A DNA stretch of 64,000 nt, from assembly GCF_949628215.1 (NCBI RefSeq), contig NW_027441202.1:17924-81923 (forward strand). The letters run 5' to 3'. A program made the position numbers and the translations under genes. Source of the stretch: Phalacrocorax aristotelis. Taxonomy: Eukaryota; Chordata; Aves; Suliformes; Phalacrocoracidae. Of the stretch, positions 14,534 to 24,527 are shown one piece after another. Within the stretch, counting starts at the first letter, position 1; each line of letters begins with the position of its first letter. A model generated the notes under the pieces. That model did no database searches, was not told the origin of the DNA, and worked only from the letters and a program-made list of their open reading frames with translations.

Positions 14534-15624
14534 AGCAGCCGTCCCACCCAGACACCACAGCATGGAGGCCTTGAACTGCTGCTCTGGGACTCCCACCCCA
14601 CGCCCCACCCCAGCCTTGTGACCCTCAACTGCTCCAGTCCCACAGACCCATGCTGGAAGCTACGGCCCCCCACTGCCCGGGGGCTGCGATACGTTCCAGG
14701 GAACACACAGCATTGCCAGGTGCCAGCACAGCCGGTGTCAGGGCCCAGCCGGGCCCCGCAGCTCCCGGCAGCACTGGGCCGCACGCCCCTGCAGCACCCC
14801 GGGGAGGCCCCAGGAGGCCCCGGCCCGGGATGAAGCCGCGGAGCAGTGGGTGCAGGGGCAAGGCGGGGCAGACACGCTCACCGCTCCAGTGAGACATGGG
14901 AGTCCCCTCTGCCCGCCCTGATGGTGCCAGTCCTAGGCCCACTGGGTGCCACCTCTGATCCCACCGCCTTGACCCTGCGCCGCTGCCGGCATCCCCACCG
15001 CAGCCTGGAACCAGAGTCCCCAGGAGCAGCATCCCCACCCGGCGCTGAGGACGCTCCGCATCATCCTGAGGGTGCCCTTGCTCAGCTCCAGCCACAGTTT
15101 CCACCTGCTGGGGCACACAGTGAAGGTGGTGGGGCTGATGCCCCAACCACCCACCCCGGAACCCAATTCCTTGATGGCAGCCCCGAGACCCAGTGCAGCA
15201 CTGGATGCCTCAAGCCCCCGCTGACGGCAAGAAGGACACGGCACCGGCGGCACCATCGAGCAGCAAGGCACGCACCAGGTCTGCTGCCAAACCCCAGCAG
15301 CCGAGCGGGCTGTGCTTGTCGCCCACAGAGGCCAAACCCCACGGGAGGGGCTGCCGCAGCAGCTGCACATGCCGCCGCAACCTCCCAACAACTCCCCGCT
15401 GTCCTTCGGGCCCTGGGGGGGCTCACGGCTGCGCCCACCCCGCTGGAGGAGCAGGAGCAGTCGGTGCCCATCACACGCAAGCAGCGGCCCCAGCGGGAGC
15501 GTGTGAAGGCGCTGGCCCAGGAGGAGCGGGAGCGGGCGGCCCTGCAGGTGTCACCGGGCAGCTGCACGTTTGTGTGCAGAGGGAGGCCAGCATGGACATA
15601 GCCAACGACTACGGCTACCCATAA
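14534..15624 (+). pseudogene. Degraded 3' coding part of the C2orf78-like gene
   Basis: Protein-like stretches continue past the TAA at 14533 but hop between frames. A segment near 15123 reads KVVGLMPQPPTPEP. A Lys/Ala/Ser-rich stretch follows from about 15220 in another frame. A basic segment near 15469-15549 reads ITRKQRPQRERVKALAQEE in a third. The final segment, QREASMDIANDYGYP and TAA at 15622-15624, is in yet another. The basic stretch and the DYGY end match my memory of the C2orf78 C-terminus. Joining them needs one missing base near 15550. Multiple breaks indicate pseudogenisation, or sequencing errors in GC-rich DNA. Confidence 0.55.
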
Positions 15625-16324
15625 CCCACCGGCCCAGAACCGTCCCCCCCTCTTCGGAGCTGCCTTTTCCTCTCTAGCATTTGACTAAGGACAGAGCAGT
15701 GCCGCGGTGACGGCCTCGGTCAACACCTTCCTTCCGGCTGCCCTGCGAGGTCCTTGCACCTCTCGTGGTCAAGACAGTGTGACCCTGTTCTACCTCATTT
15801 GGCTGCAAGAAGAGTAAAGGAAGAAGCAGCTCCCAGAAGCTTCAGCAAACAGTTTGGCAAGGTCTTCTAGCCTGCTTCCACAGTCACAAGACCCAGTGCT
15901 GTTAGTATAATGTCTCATTGCCTTCTCTAGAAAGGCACTGAAGCAGAATGGCCTCCCTGTCACTGCTCGCTACCAGCAGCAACAGAGGCCTCAGAAAGGC
16001 CAGGATTTCGAGTCTTTCACCAGCAGGCCAGGAGTAGTGCGTTCTACGGGATGTGGCCACTTGTAGCCACTTGCAGTCCAGACACTCAAGGTGGTTTTAG
16101 CTTCAGCTGCGGTGGTTGTAGGCACTGAAGCTTAAACCCAAAAGGAAAGAGAAAAAGAACAGCTCTCCAGGCACACGCTGTTCGGAAGTTAAAGCAGAAG
16201 AAAGGCCAGCGTGGCACACGCTCAAGGACAGGGCTGCCAATAGCCCTTTGGCAGTGAAGCTTCTCCCCAGCCAAGCGCATTTCTCCTCCTCTCCTACAGT
16301 TCTCCTCCTTCTCTGTCCCCGTAC
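15625..16324. other. Gap with no recognised gene
   Basis: No coherent exon was found on either strand. The last exon of a SUN domain, which normally carries an NWGHP-type motif, would be expected here for the minus-strand fragment at 16325-17086, and it was not seen. Confidence 0.5.
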
Positions 16325-17086
16325 CTTCAGCTGCAAGGCCTGACTGTGATTCAGCACTGCCTGGAAAGTGAACTGTCCCAGGAGCCTTCCCTGCTCCTCA
16401 GGTTCCTACTTCAGGCCCAAGAGAAACACGGGGGTGGAGAAACCAGAGCGCCTCACACACTGTGGGAAGACTTAACTTCAGTCGGTGAAGCACGGGTTTA
16501 TTTCAACTACGCAGTCAAAGCAAGACGAGCACAAGGAGCAGACAAGAAGCTGCACCTAGGTAGCACGCCACGCTTGCCTACTCAGCGAGTCTAGGCTGCC
16601 ACTCAGAGAAGGAACAGATGTTCCCAGGGGGAGGGGGGTAACCTGAGGGTCACAAATGCCCACAGGGATTGAAAGCCAGAAGGGCTAGGACAGTGCGCTG
16701 TGCCACCTCCTCTTCCCTGTGGCTCCCCGAGTTCCATCATGCCCCAGAACCTTCCTTTCGAACAGTATATTGGACAGAAGCGCAATACAGCTCCAAGGAG
16801 CTTGCTGCTTCTGCGAGCCAGGAGGAGGCCAGAGGCCGCTGGACTCTTTGACCCATACTCACCCCCGGCTTAGAAACGCTGTGCAACACCCAGCCCCCTA
16901 CTCTGGAGAAACCACTCACGTAGACAGCCATGTCCTTTGGAGCTCTGCCGATACTGTCTCCAGGGAACGTTGTCCTGAAACGTGGTCCATGGTGACTGCT
17001 CTGGGAAGGATTGGCACAGACAGCTTGATGAAGGCTTGTCCCCGACTTCCCAGCAAGGGCCAGCACTTTCCCGCATGGTTTTCAGG
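16325..17086 (-). pseudogene. SUN-domain gene fragment (two exons, one-base frame break)
   Basis: SUN proteins sit in the inner nuclear membrane and bind KASH proteins in the perinuclear space. The first exon (minus, 17086 down to 16920) has a good pyrimidine acceptor and a GTGAGT donor. It reads GKCWPLLGSRGQAFIKLSVP then PRAVTMDHV, matching SUN motifs of the GNCWAFKGSQG and P-AVTLEH type. After a frame change it reads APKDMAVY, the usual SUN block. The exon is 167 bases, one short of a multiple of three, so a base is missing near 17013. The second exon (16405 down to 16325, 81 bases, phase 0 at both ends) reads EQGRLLGQFTFQ. The upstream SUN exons and the terminal exon were not found. It resembles SUN3-type sequence more than SUN1/2, but the paralogue is uncertain. 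Confidence 0.68.
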
Positions 17087-17937
17087 CTGGAAGGAGAAGA
17101 AGAAACTACGTTCACATGGAGAAGGGTGCCCTGGCTCTCATTCCTGCTATGACCATCACAGGGTTAAGAACTGATTTGGCCAAGCAGCTCGGCTCTGAAC
17201 CGCAGACAGTGCCTTCGGTCGGAACCTGCGGGTACCAAACAGAGAAGCAGCCGTGAGAATTCATGGGTCACAAGAGCACGTCAGTGGAGAAGCACTTGCA
17301 TGGCAGCGAGCTGGGTGCGCTGGTTGAAGAAGCTCTCTGGCCTCTCTCGGTGTGCAGCAACTCGCCAAGAACAAGCAAGGGATGGTGCGGCTGAAAGGCA
17401 CCGGCCCAGAGCAGGTGGCAACTAGGGTCCCACCTGGACAAGCCTTTCCTGTAAGGAGAAGCCATTGCTCCCGCCATCCAGTCCCACCTCCTCCCACTGG
17501 CACCAGCCAACTCTTCAACTTGTGCAGGCAGCTCAGGGGCAGTGCCAGGACAGCTTGCAAACGCAGCGTGAGGCCCTCCAGCAGGGCAGGCTCTCAGCAC
17601 CCGCTTGTGCTCACTAAGAGCCCCCGTGAGCTCACGCCCGAGACCTCTGCAGGCACCTTTTCCACTCTGCTTCCATGCCATGCTGACAGTTTTCACGATG
17701 ACTGGGAAGACACAGCATGCAGAACCAAGCGACCCTGTTAGAAGCTTGCACAGAGGACCTGGGGCACTCCGGGGGAGAAAATACTAATTTAAATTAAAAG
17801 AGCTGGGTGTTGGCTTCGCAGCACCTCTCTCTGCCTGCGGGCATTTGCTCAGTGGGAGGGAGGGTGGGGGGTTAACGCATCCCTTGCCCACCCCGCAGGT
17901 GGCTGAGCTGGGCTGGGGATGGCTTACGTCCACAAAC

Positions 17938-18090
17938 AGGTATTTTTTATGTTTAAGATAATATGATTCTATTTTTATAAAGAATAGATTTATTTTTTTA
18001 CAAATAAATATTTTGAAATTATAATATTTGTATTATGTATATGTCTAGGTATAATATCATAAACATATACACACATACATAGATATGTAC
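17938..18090. repeat. AT-rich segment with ATA/TATA runs
   Basis: About 150 bases of nearly pure A/T lead into an alternating ATATACACACATACATA stretch. It is sharply different from the GC-rich flanks. No gene or poly(A) structure is evident. Confidence 0.6.
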
Positions 18091-18239
18091 CTACGTATCC
18101 CACCACAAATCCTCAGAGGGAAAGGGAAGGGGGTGTCAGGAGGGACTGGGATGCAGGAGAGGGGTGACATGACCCTGGGGCCCAGGACTCACCGCAGTTC
18201 CTGCTCTCTGCACTGCCAGGCACATGGCACAGCTCAGGC

Positions 18240-18290
18240 ACTTCTGTCTCTCTCTGTCTGTCTGTCTGTCTGTCCCTCCCTCCCTGTGCT
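18240..18290 (+). repeat. CTGT microsatellite
   Basis: A run of CTCTCTCTGTCTGTCTGTC continues into CCCTCCCTCCCTG. It is a simple tetranucleotide repeat. Confidence 0.85.
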
Positions 18291-18659
18291 GCAGCCCCGC
18301 TCATTCGACTGCCTTCCACCTCAGGGAACCCACGGGTGCCTCACAGCTCGCACCCCACGAGGCCGCCCCGAGGCACAGCTCAGGGAGGCCGGAGCGGGGC
18401 CCAGGCCCAGCTGGCTGCTGCCAGGACAGGCCCAGGGGCGGCCTGGGGCTGCGGGACAGGCCTCGGGGCAGGGGCTGGGGCCAGGGCAACATGGCCGCCC
18501 GGCAGCCCCTGCCCCAGGGCTCCAGCGCCCAGCATGCCCCGGGGTGCCCGACCCTGCGCGGCACCGCACCCCCAGCCCGAGCCAGCCGCCCCCCCGCAGG
18601 CCCCACGGCCGCCTCCCCGGGGCTGCGGGACAGGCCGCCACAGAGACCGAGAAGGCACC

Positions 18660-19160
18660 GGGAGCACGCAGGGACAGAGACGTGGCAGAGGGGGCGGGGC
18701 AGGGGGACAGAGGGGAGAGGGGCAGAGGGAAAAGGCAGCGGGGAGAGAGAAAGGGAGAGGCCGGGGCGCAGAGCGGGACACAGGGCGAGGGAAGGGCGGG
18801 AAACGACCCCGAGAGACTGAGACAGAGGGGGCTGTGGGTCGGGACAAGGAGGCACAGAAGGGCACAACAGCCACGGCCTCCAGGGTGGAGACGCAGGAGG
18901 AGCAGAAGGGGCCGGGGAGCAGGACGGAGGCCCCGAGAGCAGCAGGGCCAGCTGAGCGGGGGATACAGGCGGGAGAGAGGGGACAGGCTGCAGCACAGAG
19001 GGGAACCAGGTGGCCAGGACACGGCGACAAAGGAAGGAGAAGGCCAGGGAGCGGGAGAGAGGTGTAGGGAAAGGAAAACATAGCAACAGGCAGTAGGACA
19101 GACAGGGAGGAGTTAGAAAATACAGGCAGGGAGTCAGACAGAGAAAGAAAGAAAGAAAAA
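18660..19160. repeat. GA/GGA-rich low-complexity block
   Basis: Purine-rich sequence with frequent GAGA, GGGACAGAGG and AGAAAGAAAG motifs covers about 500 bases. Arg/Gly-rich and Pro/Ser-rich open frames on opposite strands are composition artefacts. Confidence 0.7.
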
Positions 19161-19695
19161 ACCAGTGATGGGAGATGGGAAGAGAGTAAAAGTAGCAGTT
19201 CTGGGCAACTGCCCCATTTCCTGATCGCTGCCCAGGAACTGCTTGCACCGTATCCGATCGTCGCTCATGGGCTCTTCCCTGAGCCCCTCTGACCGTACGC
19301 CAGCAGCGTGGCATTATAACCTTGCCAGGCGCTCTCCAGCACTCCCTGACCATGATCACCAGAGACCTCTCTCTAACAAACCATCAAGTGCCTCCTCTTC
19401 ATAAGCGAGCCACCAAATGCACACACAAGCACTGCTCTCTGCCAGGAGAGCCCTCACTACCAGTTTAAATTAGCAATCAAGACTGGCAAGCACACTTGAC
19501 AGCAACACTCAGTTCCAGGGTGACAAGACACGTAGATAAAATCTAGCCACTGCTTCACACCAGGAAAGTGATAAATGCCAGTCTTTTGCGTTACGCTGAC
19601 ATGGATGTTAATAACGGGAGATAAAGGAACTGACCGGCCTCCAGCTGCGTATTAGTGACAGCTGCTTCCAGCTGGTTCTTTGACTCAAAGCTTAC

Positions 19696-19884
19696 CTGGA
19701 CCACGGAACTGCTGGATCCTGCGGAGATGAGCATGTTGTTCTCGTCCTTTCGGAAGCTCCTCTGAGACCAATAGGCTGGATCAGAAGCAAAGGCTTTCCT
19801 GTGCCCTGGATTCCTAGGGTCACACACGCCTGTGCTGCCGCTGTTCACAGAAGTCACACACCTGCTTCCCGCATCCTTCTCTCC
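19696..19884 (-). other. Probable exon of an unrecognised minus-strand gene
   Basis: On the minus strand an acceptor-like GGCAG precedes 63 open codons with phase 0 at both ends, and a GTAAGC donor follows. The sequence looks protein-like: it includes TGVCDPRNPGHRKAF, DPAYWSQRSFRKDENN and MLISAGSSSSVVQ. The acceptor lacks a strong pyrimidine tract. It could belong to the same transcription unit as the SUN fragment further along the minus strand, but I do not recognise it as part of a SUN protein. Confidence 0.35.
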
Positions 19885-22268
19885 CTGCCGATTAACATTA
19901 CAATTGCAGCGTCAAACTACCAGCAATCAGGCTTTCACTAATAACTCATGGTTTCGTCTGGGTTTAGACCAAGTTCAACAGCAAGGCACAGCTTCATCTC
20001 CTAAGCACACCACAGAAGATGCTGAGGTGGGAAGGCTTGTAGATGTGGCCCATCTAGCCTAACCCACAGCCGCCTTTAGTGACGTATGCCTCACTTTAGC
20101 TTTCGTTGTGCAGAACAATCCCTAGAGTCACACTGATGCAGCCTGCTTGATTTCTGGGTGCAACAAGCCCTCAAATACCAGATTTGTGGTTTCCTAAGCA
20201 CAACTCTGTTGGATCGGTCAGCTCCAAAACTTAAAAAGCTCAACTCACCTCAAAAATGTTAACTTGCGCCCCTCTCCTGTTTTGGAATATCCAGACAGCG
20301 AAGCACCACGGAAGCCTTGTTCACCAGACAGTTGCCTGACAAACCCCTTTGTGACACAGAGCAGCAAGTCAACAGGAGCGCAGGCTGCACAAAGTCAGTG
20401 CCTGGCAGCAACCTCATACAGAGCAGGAACTCCACTGGCAGAAAACCTCTTCAGCTTCCGCTGGACTTGGGAAGGGACTTCCTAAAGCCTCTTTCCTCCA
20501 CGGCTACCCCAGCAACCAGCAGTGGGGCAGCAGTGGGGCAGCAGTGGAGCAGCGCTGCCTGGCTCCCCTCCTGCACCACTGACAAGCAACACAGCAGGCA
20601 CGGTGCAAAAATCAGCCTCCACCAATGGCCCCGAGTGATCCGCATCAGAGATTCAAAAGAAGGAACGGCGCAACAAATCCACAAACAGAAACACACTGTT
20701 TACTACCAAGGCGGAGCAGCCGGCATGGTGTGTGCTATCCTAAAGCACTCTGAACATGAGGGACACAGTTTCACCTCAAACACAGCAAGTGAAATCCACC
20801 TGAGGGTGGCACCCCAGCGCCTCTCAAGGGAGGCCAGCCGTGCAGCCGACCTGCTGAAACAACCAGCCAGAGAGCGCAGCGTGACCACAGCAGTGCCCAG
20901 CGCCTTACGAGACGCACTGCTGGCGCTGCTGCAGGGACAGGGTTTGTGTCCACTGGAACAGAGGCTGCCGTCAACCCAGCGGCAGCCGCCAAACCCAAAA
21001 TAACCCTTAGACCTGGTAGCATTGCCCCAGTCCAGGAACAAACCCTAAATCCAGACGCACCCCACACCTGGCTGCACCCACCAGACCTAGCAGCATGCAC
21101 CTGACACAGCAACACCCCCAAATCCTCAAGTTTCCCCCAAAATTGGCAGCAACCAGCAGACCCAGGCACACCCCCCAAAACCTGTCAGCGACCTGTCAGC
21201 ACAATCAATATTTATACAGCTAAATAACAAAAGGATTAGACAATACTTTGTCTTCACTGCCCCCCAATCCATTTTCTTTCTCTTATTTCTTTTTTTTTTT
21301 GCATTTTTAATTTCAGCTCGTTTTGCTTGTGATCTTTATATAAGACCTGCTTTTGTAGAAGCGTGAAAGGTCTCTGTGGTCCCTCTGCTCATGAATCCAT
21401 TTGCTAAAATAATGTTTTTGAAATCCTCTTTTTTAGGTATCTTACTGACCAGTTCATTCATGTCTAATATTGAAAGCTTTTGAAAAGCAGGAACCGGTTC
21501 GGTTCTATACAGGACAGCGTTGCTCAGAAATGGACCCCAGTCCCTGCTGGCCTCAGCGACCCAGTGGCACACACTCCTGTTACCGGCTCATCTGGTGGCT
21601 GGCTGTAAAGAAATGTCATCTTTTTTGCCGTGGCTGGGGGTGGTGATGGTGGTGTTGCTGGTGTTCTGTCTCAGCTCTATAATCCATAAAGGAACAGAGA
21701 CTTTAAGGTGTATCATGTTACTGGTTTGACGGGACTTGCATGCTAGAGAAGAGTTGCTCAAGTGATTTGCTACTTTTACAACCTCTTGCTAGAAGGAGCA
21801 AGAGGGAACAGGGAAGGGTGTAGAGGAGGACTGGAGCAGCCCCGTAGCCAGTGTGTGCCGCCAGCATCGCCCTCATACAGCCGTCTCGCCAGCAAAACGC
21901 AGGAGCAACAGAGCAGCTTATGGCCACTGCACAAAGCAGCTGCAGCGCAGGAAGGGGAATTTAACTGCGAGGCTGTGGGGCACAGCCCGCGTGGTAGCCG
22001 AAGCCTCGCGGGAATCACGCGGAGATGTCAAGCTCTCTAAAGGACACTGAGATATGAACAGGAAGAACTTAGCAATTGTTGACTTGGTATTTCTTGCAAA
22101 CGGAAGCAGCTGATGGCTTCCCCTTATTTGCTTCTAGTCCAGTCCTTGGGCCGATAGGCCAGACCTTGCAGCAGGGCATGCCTGCTGGAGAAAAACTGCT
22201 AAAACCGCCTCTTTGTTGCTGCTCCTGTAACCAGAGCGATCGAATTAACCAACCATAGATGTTGCTAT
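19885..22268. other. Interval with no recognised gene
   Basis: No convincing exon, RNA gene or repeat was identified. A minus-strand donor-like site occurs near 20245, and there is a small GGGGCAGCAGT triplication near 20522. Open frames up to 228 codons lack recognisable motifs. Confidence 0.5.
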
Positions 22269-22273
22269 ACTCC

Positions 22274-22835
22274 TTGTACAGCCTTATCCAACTGGACGTT
22301 AAGTCTGGGGACATGGAGTATACCAATCAGTGTATTCTTTGATCTGCATTTTAGTCCCTCGGCAATCATTAATGTGAACGAAACAATAGACAATGTGCTT
22401 CTGTCAGAAAAGGATGACAAAATGTGGTTTCATGTAGCGGACTGAGAAAACTGGCCAGGACTGCCAAGATTAAGAGCCAAGTAGGTAAAAGGTAATTCCG
22501 ACAGGCGGAGATCGCGACCACCGACTCACGGACCACCACCGACCCAAGTAATACCACCTACTCAAAAGAGAACAACAAAGAGGATAACTGAGTCTGCGCA
22601 GTAATTTACATATGGAACGAGCAAGTTTGTACCAATCGGTAGAAAGGACAATAATGAATATCTATGAATATGTAAATTTTTGATCTATAAATTGTACGGG
22701 AAAGGTGCGTAAGGTACGCACGTTAGGAGCGGCGATCCCGCGTGCATCCGGCGCTGTGAATAAAGAATGCCTGCTCTTTAATACTAAATTGCTGTTAAAG
22801 AGTTGTTTCTGATTTTACCGCGTTTTTCGGTAACA
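22274..22835 (+). mobile_element. Solo LTR with 5-bp target-site duplication
   Basis: The element starts TGTACAGCC and ends GGTAACA (TG...CA termini). It is flanked on both sides by CTCCT (22269-22273 and 22836-22840), the signature of a retroviral integration. A TATA-like TCTATAAATTG (about 22684) and an AATAAA hexamer (about 22759) fall in the expected order for U3, R and U5. No internal genes remain. The 562-bp length and 5-bp duplication suit an ERV1- or ERVL-class element; the exact family is not assigned. No copy of it lies in either duplicated block. Confidence 0.8.
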
Positions 22836-22840
22836 CTCCT

Positions 22841-23160
22841 ACCAGTCTGTCACGATCCACTGTCGGGCTGAACAATTTGGCAGAGGTTAAACCCCCTTGC
22901 TTTCCAACCGACCTCAGGGAATTCTGGGAGGTTGGGGGCGGCTGGGCTTAACTTCTGACTGACTCCAACGTGTTGCCGTGGCCACGTTCCTTCTACATTC
23001 TCGGGAACAGAACTAAGACTCAAAACGGAATCCAAGTGCCAAGTCCCTTCATTTGGCCAGCGATGGAGACGCGAGAGAAAAGCAGAGAAAGAGAGAAAAA
23101 AGGGAGAAAGGGGGGAGAGACAAAACGAGAGCGACACCAGAGTGTTGTAATACCTACCGC
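22841..23160. other. Spacer between solo LTR and minisatellite
   Basis: Nothing was recognised. It contains a purine-rich stretch (GAGAGAAAAAGGGAGAAAGG, about 23085-23115) just before the tandem array. Confidence 0.5.
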
Positions 23161-23573
23161 CGCGGGTCTGGGGCGGTCCGTCCTTCCACGGGGTCCCTCC
23201 CTCCGTGCGGTCCGTCCTTCCACGGGGTCCGTCCTTCCACGGGGTCCGTCCTTCCACGGGGTCCGTCCCTCCGCGCGGTCCCTCCTTCCACGGGGTCCGT
23301 CCCTCCGTGCGGTCCGTTCTTCTCTGCGGTCCGTCCTTCTCTGCGGTCAGTCCCTCCGCGCGGTCCCTCCTTCCACGGGGTCCCTCCATCTGTGCGGTCC
23401 GTCCTTCCACACGGTCCGTCCCTCCGCGCGGTCCGTCCCTCCGCGCGGTCCGTCCCTCCGCGCGGTCCCTCCTTCCACACGGTCCGTCCCTCCGTGCGGT
23501 CCGTCCTTCCACACGGTCCGTCCCTCCGTGCGGTCCGTCCCTCCGCGCGGTCCGTCCCTCCGTGCCGACTGTG
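23160..23573. repeat. 17-bp GC-rich minisatellite
   Basis: About 24 tandem copies of a 17-base unit (CGGTCCGTCCCTCCGCG and variants with TTCCACG or TTCTCTG) run without interruption. Because 17 is not a multiple of three and the unit lacks stops, several frames on both strands stay open through the array. The resulting Pro/Arg/Ser-rich and Gly/Arg/Thr-rich proteins are artefacts. Confidence 0.93.
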
Positions 23574-24527
23574 AGATTTGATTCTGCGCTTTTGAACAAC
23601 TGAGGAGACGATAAGCAGTGAGTCACGTGTCTCTCTGATAATGTTTTCCTAGCGTAAGCTTACCTGGGGCTGGGGGCATGATATAATTCAATAGGCTGGA
23701 AAAGGAGAAAGAGGACAGTTACCCTTTTTCCTTGTGGTAAAGCTGCACTTGAGCCTGAGCTCTCAAGAAACACTGCTGAGTTTATTTCAGTAAAACTGAA
23801 ATCGAGAGGTTCTAAGGCAGTGTTGCAAAGCCCTTCAGGATTCAAGGGACACCTGGAGTTATAAACGTGAAACGCTCTTTTTTCCAGGTCATAGACGTTA
23901 AATAAGTCCATCAATCGCCCTCTGAGAGCTTGCTTGCATATTTTTATATATTTGAATATTGCTGGAAATTTTTTCAGTTTTCAAGTCCTTTAATGATGGT
24001 TCACGGTTTTTAGTATTTCGTATAAAACCAAGATGTTGCTGCTGACCCCACCTATTGAATAGTTGCGTGTTTTAATTGCCCAAGCCTCTGGCTGAGTATT
24101 CATGCCATTGAACGTTACTCACTGAAGGTGTGTGCGTGAGGCATGAATCCAACCTTCGTACCCAGGTGGCGAATAGGAGTTTCCCCAGGGACGGATCCAG
24201 AGCAGGGAATTAAGCTCTCACTGCACTGCGCTTTGGAGGAGGAGCGGGTTTGTGCCCCTTCTCTGAGTGCATGGTGAGCTGAGGGGTGTTTCGCCCTTAG
24301 GGAACCTGAAGTTAAGCCAAAGAATGTTGAGTGAGTTCAAAACCCTGCCCAAGCCTTTGGAATATCCCGGCTCTATTCACTGAGGCAAAGGAGTATTTTA
24401 GTTGAGCAACACTTATGCTGGGTAAAATGAGAGGATGAGAGGCTTTTGCTGCTTCAAATACTCATGGAAATGTCATTTTAAACGTGGTTCTTCAGACGAG
24501 ATAAGTCTGCACCTCTTTTCTTAGCAG
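23574..24527. other. Interval upstream of the RBBP6-like exons
   Basis: The earlier RBBP6 exons encoding the DWNN domain and the CCHC zinc knuckle would be expected here if the gene were complete. They were not found. Confidence 0.5.

Larger units (their letters stand above)
17087..19695. other. Low-complexity interval without recognised gene
   Basis: After a stretch without recognisable exons (17.1-17.9 kb) come an AT-rich patch (17938-18090), a CTGT microsatellite (about 18240-18290), a very GC-rich block (18330-18660) and a GA-rich block (18660-19160). Long open frames on both strands at 18.1-19.1 kb follow from the skewed composition. Confidence 0.6.

Noticed and set aside
18085-19359. 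Long open frames on both strands (332, 352, 243 and 233 codons)
   Set aside because: They are mutually overlapping, of extreme Pro/Ser or Arg/Gly composition, and lie over GC- and GA-rich low-complexity DNA.
22850-23626. 258-codon Gly/Arg/Thr repeat protein on the minus strand
   Set aside because: It is produced by the stop-free 17-bp minisatellite; similar repeat peptides arise in several frames.
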